DNA of 64,000 nucleotides from Thermopolyspora flexuosa (GTDB lineage: Bacteria; Actinomycetota; Actinomycetes; Streptosporangiales; Streptosporangiaceae): positions 186,001 through 250,000 of the forward strand of contig NZ_VFPQ01000001.1 of NCBI RefSeq assembly GCF_006716785.1, written 5' to 3'. Every line of letters starts with the position of its first letter. Positions within the stretch are counted from its first letter, which is position 1. This document shows positions 34,158-42,283 of this stretch, one piece after another. Position numbers and translations under genes: made by a program. Under the pieces are notes generated by a model. It did no database searches and was not told where the DNA came from. It saw only the letters and a list, made by a program, of their open reading frames with translations.

Positions 34158-35192
34158 GGAACACCAGGCAGCAGGAACCAAACAGCCTTAGACCAAGCAC
34201 CGTCGCACCCGCCACACGGGCGCCCGCGACAAGCCGCGGCACCGCCGAACGCCAACCGGCCACAACACCCAAGGCACCAAGCACCTTTGCCCGTGACACC
34301 ACCGCTGCGGACCCAACCAGCACACTCACACACGCAGCCTGCGGACCCGGCGGCCTTGCTCTCCCCGATCGAGAGCACACCCACACAGCCAGGTGCCGGG
34401 CTCGCGCCCGCTCGCCGGCGGGCTGCGGCCCGGGGCCGGTCCCGCCGGCGGCGGCGCGGCCCACGCCGCAAGCGGCGTGGCCACGAGCACGGCAGCAGAC
34501 CCACCCGCGACGACCAGGCCTGTTTCCACGCGGGTGAACCACAGCATGGCGCAATGCCCTGTCCTTGAGCCCAGCGCACGGCATGACCAGGCGAACGACG
34601 CCCAGAGACACAAAGCAAGGAGAAAAGGAAGGGAGGATCGGGAACGGGGCCGGGTGGGTGCGGGGAAGGTCTGTTTTTTGCCTCCGGCGGGGGCCTCCGG
34701 CTCCGGGAAGATCGCGATCTTGTGGTGGATGACCGTGAGGGCTGAGGTGGAAGCCCTGATCGTCCCGCCTGCCATCGGCCCGGGCAAGCCCAGCAGACCG
34801 GCTCCTGCGTGTCAAGCTCGGCAGCACCGGAGGACAACAGCCCACGCGGAAGGTCACCGGCCAAGGGACATGCGATGCCGAGCTTGACACTCCGTCGCCG
34901 GCCCGCTGCCCCTGGCGGGGCGGGCCGACGGCAGACGGGAAGATCAGGGCAGATGGGAAGGGTCTGCTGGACACCTGGGCAAAAGCGTGCTGCGGCGAGC
35001 TAGTCAAATCGCTTGCGCATTACTTCGAGGACGCCACCCGGATTTAATAGGTGATACGCCCGCTCGTGTCACGCGCTTGCTGGCTTCGCAGCACCGGGGC
35101 TATGGGGTGGTACCCGGCGATCTTTCGCAGGTTCACATCTACCTGTGCACTCAAGCTGGTGTCCTCACCAATCCTGCGAAGGACGACAGCTG
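34158..35192. other. Gene-poor right end of the element, possible origin or transfer locus
   Basis: No frame has convincing coding character on either strand. The region contains a second hairpin with the CGCCGCAAGCGGCG core (34461-34480), a G/A-rich stretch at about 34610-34680, and a 15-bp inverted repeat (34809-34890). There is also a short inverted pair TTCGCAGG/CCTGCGAA (35124-35131 and 35173-35180) close to attR. Elements of this class need a cis-acting transfer locus and replication origins, and this is the largest non-coding space available for them. Confidence 0.5.
34809..34890. repeat. 15-bp perfect inverted repeat with 52-nt spacer
   Basis: GTGTCAAGCTCGGCA at 34809-34823 is exactly complementary to TGCCGAGCTTGACAC at 34876-34890. 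The intervening 52 nt contain smaller CACCGG/TCACCGG repeats. Confidence 0.8.
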
Positions 35193-35216
35193 GTACAGCA
35201 GCGGAGTACAGCAACG
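35193..35216. repeat. Possible integrase arm site next to attR
   Basis: GTACAGCAGC and GTACAGCAACG side by side, matching 25600-25622 at the left end in the same orientation on the plus strand. Confidence 0.55.
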
Positions 35217-35299
35217 CCGTCTTGCTCGACCAACCAGAAACGCTCTCCAACCACCGCTCTACCTGGGCAGAAACGCCCCAAAGAGCTACCTGCCTTTCT

Positions 35300-35342
35300 T
35301 TCGCATCGAGGGGGTCAGGGGTTCAAATCCCCTTAGCTCCAC
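35300..35342 (+). repeat. attR core (43-bp direct repeat)
   Basis: Exact copy of 25508-25550. It preserves only the 3' half of the tRNA, so no functional tRNA is made here. Confidence 0.95.
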
Positions 35343-35349
35343 AGGTCGA

Positions 35350-35377
35350 GGGCCACCTCCGGATCCGGAGGTGGCCC
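35350..35377 (+). terminator. Original tRNA-Ala terminator, displaced
   Basis: Hairpin GGGCCACCTCCG-GAT-pairing CCGGAGGTGGCCC, a perfect palindrome over 26 bp, eight bases after attR. Before insertion it would have followed the tRNA. Confidence 0.75.
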
Positions 35378-35493
35378 TTCTGCTTTCGGTACGCCGCCCG
35401 CGTGGGCGGAGCGGACGCCGGTGCCGGGGCGGCGTTCCCCACACGCCCGCCCCGAGGGTTGAGCCGTAAGAGATCGCCGATCAGGCTGGACCC

Positions 35494-35958
35494 ATGGCGC
35501 GAACGGCGACAGTGCACGACATCCCGGAGCTCGTCCGCCTCCGGTCGCTGCTCTTCGACGACCTCGGCGGCGACTTCTTCAAGCCTCCGAACGCCGGTGA
35601 CGACTGGCGCGAGGCCCTGGCGCGGGTGCTCGAGCACAAGCTGGCCGACCCGGACTGCCGGATCCTCGTGGTGGACGGCGACACCGGGCTGGCCGCGTGC
35701 GGCGTCGGCGTGATCGAACAGTGGCTGCCCGGTCCTCACCTCGCCAACGGGCGGATCGGTCACGTCTTCGGCATGGTCACCGACCCGGCGTACCGGCGGC
35801 GCGGGCACGCGCGGGAGATCATGCTCGGCCTGCTCGACTGGTTCCGCGAGCGCGAGGTGGCCCGGGTCGACCTCACCGCCTCCCGCGAGGCCGAGGCGCT
35901 GTACCGGGAGCTCGGCTTCTCCGAGCATCCCGATCCCCTGCTGTGCTGGAAGCCCTGA
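35494..35958 (+). CDS. GNAT-family acetyltransferase
   Basis: A 154-residue single-domain GNAT. It has HVFGMVTDPAYRRRGHAREI (acetyl-CoA pyrophosphate loop R/Q-xxG-x-A) at about residues 89-108 and the C-terminal strand VDLTASREAEALYRELGF. It transfers an acetyl group to an unknown small molecule or protein amine. The gene stands alone next to the element. Confidence 0.9.
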   Translation: MARTATVHDIPELVRLRSLLFDDLGGDFFKPPNAGDDWREALARVLEHKLADPDCRILVVDGDTGLAACGVGVIEQWLPGPHLANGRIGHVFGMVTDPAYRRRGHAREIMLGLLDWFREREVARVDLTASREAEALYRELGFSEHPDPLLCWKP

Positions 35959-36089
35959 AGACGACCCGGTACGGCACGGCCGTGGCGGCGCCGCCGGGCG
36001 CACCGGCCGGGCACGGCACGACGGCGGCCTGCAGCGGGCGATCCGAAATCGGGTGGAGAACAGGCGGGAGAAACAGGCAGCATCCCTGC

Positions 36090-36830
36090 ATGTCGCTCAG
36101 ATTCCATGAGATCGCCGAGGGCGGTCACCGCATCCTCAACCCGCTCACCGACGCGAAGCTCGACCTCCTGGGCCGGATCGCCCGGCTGCGGCCCGGCATG
36201 CGGCTGCTCGACCTCGGCTGCGGGAAGGGCGAGATGCTCTGCCGGTGGGCCGCCGACCACGGGATCGAGGGGGTCGGGATCGACATCAGCCGGGTCTTCC
36301 TGGACGCGGCCCGCCGCCGGGCGGAGGAGCTCGGGGTCACCGATCGGGTCAGGTTCGAGCTCGGCGACGCCGCGGACCACCGGGCCGAGCCGGAGGCGTT
36401 CGACGTCGTGTCCTGCCTCGGGGCCACCTGGATCGGGGGCGATGTGCGGGGCACGATCGCGCTCATGCTCCCGCCGCTCAAGCAGGACGGCATCCTGCTC
36501 GTCGGCGAGCCGTACTGGGTGGACGAGCCTCCTCCCGGCGCGGCCGAGGCGCTCGGCCTCGCGCCGGGCGCCCACCTGTCGCTCGCCGGGACGTTCGACC
36601 GGTTCGAGGCGTGCGGCCTCGAGGTGCTGGAGATGGTCCTCGCCGATCCCGACGACTGGGACCGGTACGTGGCGAGCCAGTGGTGGACGCTGAGCGACTG
36701 GATCCGCGTCAACCCCGACGATCCGGACATCGAGCGGGTACGCGAGTTCCTCGCGCGCTGCCGCCGCAGCCACATCGAGTACGGCAGGCGCTACCTGGGC
36801 TGGGGCGTGTTCGTGCTGCGCCGCCGCTGA
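36090..36830 (+). CDS. SAM-dependent class I methyltransferase
   Basis: A 246-residue methyltransferase. Motif I is LLDLGCGKGEMLCRWAADHG (about residues 38-57), the acidic end of strand 2 is VGIDISRVFLDAARRRAEEL and motif II is EAFDVVSCLGATWIGG. The ATG at 36090 is chosen because the in-frame sequence before it is not protein-like. The family resembles small-molecule methyltransferases of unknown acceptor. It converges with the LysR gene. Confidence 0.88.
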   Translation: MSLRFHEIAEGGHRILNPLTDAKLDLLGRIARLRPGMRLLDLGCGKGEMLCRWAADHGIEGVGIDISRVFLDAARRRAEELGVTDRVRFELGDAADHRAEPEAFDVVSCLGATWIGGDVRGTIALMLPPLKQDGILLVGEPYWVDEPPPGAAEALGLAPGAHLSLAGTFDRFEACGLEVLEMVLADPDDWDRYVASQWWTLSDWIRVNPDDPDIERVREFLARCRRSHIEYGRRYLGWGVFVLRRR

Positions 36831-36856
36831 ACGGCCGGCCGTACGCCGCCCTGCGG

Positions 36857-37768
36857 TCACCAGTGGGCGGCGCTCGCCTTCAGGTGGGCGCGGACCGCCC
36901 CGACGGCCGGGTGGGGGACGGCGGAGGAGCGCCAGGCGAGGTAGAAGGTGTTGATCGGCGGGTCCTCGGGCTCGTGGAGGAGGACGAGCCGCCCGGCGGC
37001 CAGGAGGTCGGTGATCAGGTAGCGGGGGAGCGCGGTGTAGCCGGCCCCGGCGGCGCAGGCGGCGGCGACGGCGCGCAGGTCGGCGACGACGACCGCGGGC
37101 GGTACGCGCGGCACGGGGCGGCCGAACACGTGCCGCCAGTAGCGGCGCACGATCGGCAGCTCCTCGCTGTAGGCGACGAGCGGCAGGCCCGCCAGCACGC
37201 CGGCCGGGTCGGCGGCGAGCCGGTCGCGGTCGAGGCCCGCGGCGAGCTGCGGGGAGGCGACGAGCACGAACTCCTCGTCGGCGATCGGCACCCCGGTGAT
37301 CGCCCGGCCGCGGGGCCGGATCGTGGAGACGACCAGGTCGAGGCCGCCGCCCGCCAGCTCGGCCAGCAGGTCGTCGGCGAGGCCGGTGGTGACCCGTACC
37401 CGCAGGCCGCGCGAATACAGCTCGCCGAGCGACGGCAGCACCCGGACCGCGGTGAGCTCGGGCGGCCCGCCGAGCAGCACGGTGCGGGTGAACGGCGAGT
37501 CGGCCGTGGTCACCACCTCGTTGAGCGCCGCGGTCAGCGCGTCGAGGTGCGGGCCGACCCGGAGGGCGAGTTCGTCGCCCGCGGCGGTGGGGGTCAGGCC
37601 CCGCCCGGCCCGGTGGAACAGGGTGACGCCGAGCCGCCGCTCCAGCCGCCGGATCTGGGCGGTCACCCCGGGCTGGGACAGGCCCAGCTCGGCAGCGGCC
37701 TTGGTCATCGAGCCGGCGCGGTGCGCGGCGAGGAAGGTGCGCAGCAGCGTCAGGTCGATGTCGTCCAC
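36857..37768 (-). CDS. LysR-family transcriptional regulator
   Basis: A 303-residue regulator. The winged HTH is at residues 1-60 (DLTLLRTFLAAHRAGSMTKA, then AELGLSQPGVTAQIRRLERR). The C-terminal periplasmic-binding-like effector domain follows from about residue 90. The GTG at 37768 gives the normal LysR start; a GTG at 37813 would add 15 proline-rich residues. It diverges from the DJ-1/PfpI gene at 37947, its likely target. A TCA-9 nt-TGA dyad at 37827-37841 could be a LysR box. Confidence 0.9.
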   Translation of the reverse strand: MDDIDLTLLRTFLAAHRAGSMTKAAAELGLSQPGVTAQIRRLERRLGVTLFHRAGRGLTPTAAGDELALRVGPHLDALTAALNEVVTTADSPFTRTVLLGGPPELTAVRVLPSLGELYSRGLRVRVTTGLADDLLAELAGGGLDLVVSTIRPRGRAITGVPIADEEFVLVASPQLAAGLDRDRLAADPAGVLAGLPLVAYSEELPIVRRYWRHVFGRPVPRVPPAVVVADLRAVAAACAAGAGYTALPRYLITDLLAAGRLVLLHEPEDPPINTFYLAWRSSAVPHPAVGAVRAHLKASAAHW

Positions 37769-37946
37769 GGAGCCGGGAAACGGCGGTTGGGGCAGGTGGC
37801 GGGCGTCCGGCACACCGCCCGACCTATCACGTTCGTAATGACCGGTGCAAGCGACGGTTGTTGGACGGTGATACCCGCGGTGGGTCATCCTCCCCACGGA
37901 CCGGATCCCGTTCGTCCCGGTCCGTCGGATTGGAGGGGAGTGAACC

Positions 37947-38648
37947 ATGTCCAACGCCGCCTCGCGTGACCGCGCGCTGATCGTGCTCACCAGCCACGGC
38001 GAGCTGGGTGACACCGGGCGGAGCACCGGCTTCTACCTGCCGGAGGTCGCCCACCCGTGGAAGGTGTTCGCCGAGGCCGGGCTGACGGTCGACCTGGTGT
38101 CGGTGAAGGGCGGCGAGCCGCCGATGGACGGGCACGACCCGTCCGACCCGGTGCAGCAGAGGTTCCTCGAGGACCCGGAGATGTCGGCCAAGCTGAAGAA
38201 CACGCCGAAGCCGAGCGAGGTCGACCCATCCCGGTACGGCATCGTGCTCTACGCGGGCGGGCACGGCGTCATGTGGGACTTCCCGGGGAACGCCGAGCTC
38301 GCCGCGATCGGCCGCCAGGTGTACGAGCAGGGCGGCGTGGTCGCCGCGGTCTGCCACGGCCCGGCCGGCCTCGTCGACCTCACGCTGAGCGACGGCAGCC
38401 ACCTGGTCGCGGGCAAGCGGGTGGCCGCGTTCACCAACGACGAGGAGTCGGCGGTCGGCCTCACCGAGGTGGTGCCGTTCCTGCTCGCCGACAAGCTCAC
38501 CGAGCGCGGCGCCGTCCACGTCCCGGCCCCGAACTTCGAGGCGAACGTGGTCGTCGACGGCCGCCTGGTCACCGGCCAGAACCCGGCCTCCGCGACCGGC
38601 GTGGCCGAGGCCGCGGTCGCGGCCCTGCGGGAGCAGGCCAAGGCCTAG
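37947..38648 (+). CDS. DJ-1/PfpI-family protein (Hsp31-like)
   Basis: A 233-residue type 1 glutamine-amidotransferase-like protein. The nucleophile elbow is VAAVCHGPAGLVDLTL (Cys near residue 136), with the upstream GIVLYAGGHGVMWDFPGN loop and the Glu-bearing TGFYLPEVAHPWKVF near residue 35. Hsp31-like members act as glyoxalase III or protein deglycases against methylglyoxal. Its precise activity is inferred from family only. Divergent LysR gene upstream. Confidence 0.88.
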   Translation: MSNAASRDRALIVLTSHGELGDTGRSTGFYLPEVAHPWKVFAEAGLTVDLVSVKGGEPPMDGHDPSDPVQQRFLEDPEMSAKLKNTPKPSEVDPSRYGIVLYAGGHGVMWDFPGNAELAAIGRQVYEQGGVVAAVCHGPAGLVDLTLSDGSHLVAGKRVAAFTNDEESAVGLTEVVPFLLADKLTERGAVHVPAPNFEANVVVDGRLVTGQNPASATGVAEAAVAALREQAKA

Positions 38649-38928
38649 CCGTACGGCCGGGCGCGCCGAGGGCACTGGCCAGAGGACGGCCGTCGCCACG
38701 ACCCTCGGCCCCCCCGTACCGCGCCGTGCCGTACGGCCGAGGCGCGACCGGCCGTACGGCACCCGCGGCCCGGCGTACGTCAGGGCACCGACCGGCGCCG
38801 CGCCGGCGGCCGGGCGAGGCCCTCATGACCTCGGCGGTTTCGCCCATCCGCCTGCGGGAGCGGTGGTGCGCTGCCGATATGATGGCGCCCGCTTCACCAC
38901 CGACGGCACGTGAAAGAGGCGAACCATC

Positions 38929-40140
38929 ATGCGGCGAAGAGCGTTGCCCGTGATCTACCTGGCCGTCTTCGTCGACATGCTCGGGTTCGGCATCATCCTG
39001 CCGCTGCTGCCGTTCCACGCCGAGCAGCTTGGCGGCTCCGGGCTGTGGGTGGGCGGCGTGCTCACCGCGTACGCGGCGGCGCAGTTCGTCGCCGGGCCGG
39101 TGCTGGGGCTGCTGTCCGACCGGTTCGGGCGGCGGCCGGTGCTGCTGGCCGCCCTCCTCGGGTCGGCGGTCTCCCTCGCGCTGACCGGCCTCGCGAACTC
39201 CCTGCTCACGCTGTTCGCCGCCCGGCTGGTGGCCGGGCTGTGCGGCGGCGCGATCCCGGTCGGCCAGGCGTACGTCGTGGACCTCACCGAGCCGCGGGAA
39301 CGCACCAAGGCGCTCGGCATGGTCGGCGCCTCGATCGGCATGGGCTTCGTGTTCGGGCCCGCCATCGGCGCGGCGCTGTCCGGTCTCGGGTTCGCCGGGG
39401 TGAGCTTCGTCGCGGGCGGCATCGCCCTCGCCAACTTCCTCGCCGGGCTCCTGCTGCTGCCCCGGCAGACCCCGGCTCGTACGGCGGAGCAGGACGGCGG
39501 GCGCGCTCCCCGCAACGCCTCGCCCGCCGTGCTCGTCACCGCGCTGCGCGTGTCGTCCATGCGGCCCGTCCTCATCGCGATCTTCGCCGGGACGTTCGCG
39601 TTCACCGGCATGGAGGCCACGTACGCGCTGCTCGGGGAGCGCCTGTACGACCTCGGCCCGGCCGGGCTCGGCATCGTCTTCACCGGCGTCGGCCTGGTCA
39701 TGGCCGCGGTGCAGGGCGGCCTCGTGGGCAAGCTCTCCGCCCGGTACGGCGACCGCCGCGTCGCCGTCGGCGGCACTCTGCTCATGGCCGTCGGCCTGCT
39801 CGCCCTCCCGCTCGGCGTGACCTGGCTGAACTACGTCGGCCTCGCCGTACTGGCCGCCGGTCAGGGCCTGATGACCACGGCCACCTCCGCCCTCATCGCC
39901 GAGGCGGCCGGCGCGGCCCTCGGCGGCGCCTTCGGCGTCGGCCAGTCCTCCTCCGCCGCGGCCCGCGCCATCAGCCCTGTGGCCGCCGGCGCCGCCTTCG
40001 ACGTCCACCTCGCCCTGCCGTACTACCTCGGCACCGTCCTCTGCGTCGCCGCCGCCCTCCTGCTGCGCCGCCGCCCCGCGGCCCCGGCCCCCGCCCCGAG
40101 CCCGGCCGAGGCCGTCAAGGACGATCAGGCGGTGTCCTGA
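38929..40140 (+). CDS. MFS exporter, TetA/DHA1 type
   Basis: A 403-residue transporter with 12 predicted helices. Helix 1 is VIYLAVFVDMLGFGIILPLL (motif D1 of DHA1 exporters), the loop 2-3 motif A is GLLSDRFGRRPVLLA and motif C is GMGFVFGPAIGAAL in helix 5. It is close to class-G-like tetracycline or multidrug exporters, but the substrate is not readable. The Pro/Ala-rich tail ends in SPAEAVKDDQAVS. A hairpin terminator follows. Confidence 0.9.
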   Translation: MRRRALPVIYLAVFVDMLGFGIILPLLPFHAEQLGGSGLWVGGVLTAYAAAQFVAGPVLGLLSDRFGRRPVLLAALLGSAVSLALTGLANSLLTLFAARLVAGLCGGAIPVGQAYVVDLTEPRERTKALGMVGASIGMGFVFGPAIGAALSGLGFAGVSFVAGGIALANFLAGLLLLPRQTPARTAEQDGGRAPRNASPAVLVTALRVSSMRPVLIAIFAGTFAFTGMEATYALLGERLYDLGPAGLGIVFTGVGLVMAAVQGGLVGKLSARYGDRRVAVGGTLLMAVGLLALPLGVTWLNYVGLAVLAAGQGLMTTATSALIAEAAGAALGGAFGVGQSSSAAARAISPVAAGAAFDVHLALPYYLGTVLCVAAALLLRRRPAAPAPAPSPAEAVKDDQAVS

Positions 40141-40157
40141 CCTCGGCCATCGGGGTA

Positions 40158-40184
40158 CGGCACGGCCTCCGCCATGCCGTGCCG
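40158..40184 (+). terminator. Terminator of the MFS gene
   Basis: Perfect 9-bp arms CGGCACGGC and GCCGTGCCG with a 9-nt loop. It contains the recurring GTACGGCACGGCC motif at its left side. Confidence 0.65.
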
Positions 40185-40237
40185 CCGTTCGCGGGCGTCG
40201 CGAAGGCCGGATTGTCTGACGCGTTGTGGACCCGACG

Positions 40238-41320
40238 TCAGACGCCGACATGTCGCGGCCCTGTGGCGAGCAGATCGCGCAGTTCAACGACCGCCGGGCG
40301 GTGACGTTCTCCGGCGGGTACGGCCTGCAGGAGTCTCCGCCCGATCTGGTCGACCTGGTTCGTCCGGTACTGCGCGGGAAGGTCGCCGATCGTGGTGGCG
40401 GCGTGCCGCACCCCCTCCAGGACCCCGCCGCTTCTCACCGTGCACAAGGCCAGTTGCAGGTTTGACATGACGCGGTACTGGTAGTCCTGAACGACCGACA
40501 GCACGCGTTCGCAGGCCTCGGCGGTCGCTTCTTCGTCGCCCGCTTCGGCGTTGACCCACACTTCGGAGTACTCCAGCTGACCGCCCTGCATACGCCAGAC
40601 CGTCGGCATGATGCTCGCGGCCGGTGGCTCCGACTCCATCACGTCCCGGCACTCCTGAAGCGTGGCTTGAGCATCGCCGTGCCTGCCCAGGGTGGCGAGC
40701 GCCTTGGCGCGTGTGCACAGCAAGAACGCCCGGCCCGTGGAGTGCGCGTCGCCCGCCGACTCCAGTGCCTCATCGGCGAGACGGAGAACCGTCGCCGGAT
40801 CGCGCTGCCCGTGCCCCAGAGCATGGCCCCCTGACGTGGCACGGATCCCGAGCTGCAGATGGAGATCTCCCGTGGCGTCCGCGGCAGCACGGGCGGTGTG
40901 CCACCAGCGCAGCGCCTCGTCGCGCTCGCCGAGACGTGACAGCACATTGGCTTGTAGTGAGGAGAGTACGGCCATGACCCGGCGCAGTTCGGTGATATCG
41001 GTGGCGTTCGAGGCGCTGTGGAGCCGCCGCCGCAGAGTGGCAAGATCGGCGTTCAGGTCGGCGCTTGCCCTGGCGGGCGGGAGAGTGTGAATCGCTTTCA
41101 GGTGCTCGTTACAGGCAAGGTGCCAGTCCTCGACCGTGCGGCCTTCGGGAAGCCCCAGGCGCAGCATCCAGCGCTCTAGGCCTCCCGACTGGTCGAACGC
41201 GCCGAGTCCGGCGCTTACGGCCGTGAGCAGTAGCAGATGTCGGCGTTCCGTGGTGACCCCCTTGTCCGGACGGAGGGCGGTGAGCCCTCGTGCCTGGCTA
41301 TGGTCTGACTCGGTGTCCAC
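40238..41320 (-). CDS. TPR protein, HTH-less relative of the regulator at 42284
   Basis: A 360-residue protein that aligns along its length with residues from about 100 onward of the 42284-43603 product. Shared segments are RRVMAVLSSLQANVLSRLGE/RRVVAALSYLQAIVLSRLGE, then LRWWHTARAAADATGDLHL and FLLCTRAKALATLGRHGDAQ. The N-terminal HTH is absent; only a 25-residue lead precedes the conserved TERRHLLLLTAVSAGLGA. GTG start at 41320 after GAAGG. It could be a partner or antagonist of the full-length relative, or a decayed regulator. Confidence 0.75.
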   Translation of the reverse strand: MDTESDHSQARGLTALRPDKGVTTERRHLLLLTAVSAGLGAFDQSGGLERWMLRLGLPEGRTVEDWHLACNEHLKAIHTLPPARASADLNADLATLRRRLHSASNATDITELRRVMAVLSSLQANVLSRLGERDEALRWWHTARAAADATGDLHLQLGIRATSGGHALGHGQRDPATVLRLADEALESAGDAHSTGRAFLLCTRAKALATLGRHGDAQATLQECRDVMESEPPAASIMPTVWRMQGGQLEYSEVWVNAEAGDEEATAEACERVLSVVQDYQYRVMSNLQLALCTVRSGGVLEGVRHAATTIGDLPAQYRTNQVDQIGRRLLQAVPAGERHRPAVVELRDLLATGPRHVGV

Positions 41321-41339
41321 ACCAAAGAGGCCTTCAAGG

Positions 41340-42263
41340 TCATGCCTCGCCTCTCCTGGTCGCCGCCACGTCCCGCAGCCGGTCTCGGGCGGCGCGCAGC
41401 TCCGGATCGTTCATGGCTGCGGTCGCGTCGAGGATCCGGGCCACGCGCCTGTCCACGCGTCCGGACGTGACGAGGGGTAGCGCTCGCGACAGGCGGTCCA
41501 TGTACTCGCTCGCGAGCGAGAGGTCCCCGGCCCGAAGGGCGGCCTGAATCCGGCGGCCGAGGTACTGCGCGTGGAACAGCGGTGACGCTTGGCCGATCCG
41601 ATTGATCGCCGTGCCGAGCAGCGTCTGGGCTTCGGCGTGTTCGCGCAGGTGGATCATGCCGACGCCGACGTCTCCAGCGATCGTGGCCTGGTCAAGCGGC
41701 GAGAGACCGTGGGCTTCCAGGGCGGTGCCGAGCGCGGCGCGCGCGGCGCACTCCCCGCCTGGGGTGCGGGCGAGGCAGCGCCCGAGCCGCATGTACAGCG
41801 AGGCCCGCCGTTCTGGGGAAAGGTCGGGGATGCGAAGACCTTGCCGGGCGTACCGGATCCCGCGCGCATGATCACCTGAGTAAAGGCTCAGGCGGCTCAG
41901 GTTGTCGTACGCGTGGGCCTGGCGGTCCGGGTCGCCGGCGCATAGCGCGAATTCAAGCTCGAATGCCGCGATCTGTCTGGCCTGTGGCAGTCTTCCGGCG
42001 TCGTACAGAACGAGGGCGATCTGCGACATCAACTCCGCGGCCGCGGCGAACGTCGCCCTGTCCTTGTTTCCGTCGATCGCCGAAAGTGCCGATACGGCGT
42101 GGGCAAGGGAGCTCGAGACCAGCGGAGTTCCACCGAGTGCGTTCCTGCCGCGCTCAAGAGAGACGGACAGGGCTTTCAGATGTTCGCGATCTCGGTAGTC
42201 CGAGCCACGGGGCGCGACGAAGGGCGCGGCCGCGGCCGCGGCCAAGAACTCCCTGCGCTCCAC
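41340..42263 (-). CDS. TPR-type protein with RREFL-like N-terminus
   Basis: A 307-residue helical protein. The N-terminus MERREFLAAAAAAPFVAPRG looks like the RRxFL segment that in related regulators joins the HTH to the TPR region, and superficially like a Tat signal. TPR-like units include QAHAYDNLSRLSLYSGDHAR and HLREHAEAQTLLGTAINRIG. Gaps of 19-20 bp to both neighbours on the same strand indicate one operon. It probably works with the flanking TPR proteins; function unknown. Confidence 0.7.
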   Translation of the reverse strand: MERREFLAAAAAAPFVAPRGSDYRDREHLKALSVSLERGRNALGGTPLVSSSLAHAVSALSAIDGNKDRATFAAAAELMSQIALVLYDAGRLPQARQIAAFELEFALCAGDPDRQAHAYDNLSRLSLYSGDHARGIRYARQGLRIPDLSPERRASLYMRLGRCLARTPGGECAARAALGTALEAHGLSPLDQATIAGDVGVGMIHLREHAEAQTLLGTAINRIGQASPLFHAQYLGRRIQAALRAGDLSLASEYMDRLSRALPLVTSGRVDRRVARILDATAAMNDPELRAARDRLRDVAATRRGEA

Positions 42264-42283
42264 GAGTCGGTTTCCCCACCCGG

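Larger units (their letters stand above)
25508..35342. mobile_element. Actinomycete integrative and conjugative element (pSAM2-like) in tRNA-Ala
   Basis: The element is bounded by exact 43-bp repeats (9,792 bp apart) derived from the tRNA-Ala 3' half. From left to right it carries int, xis, a RepSA-type initiator, tiny genes, a DUF2637 protein, an FtsK-like transfer ATPase, SCO3933-like protein, a GntR repressor, a divergent Nudix gene and a gene-poor 1.2 kb. All genes except the Nudix gene are on the minus strand. This is the module set of AICEs: site-specific integration, rolling-circle replication after excision and double-strand DNA transfer by a TraB/FtsK ATPase. No obvious cargo gene is present. 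Confidence 0.93.

Noticed and set aside
34115-35007. Long open frames on both strands at the right end of the element
   Set aside because: They have no ribosome sites, show Arg/Pro/Gly-biased shadow composition and lack protein-like domains.
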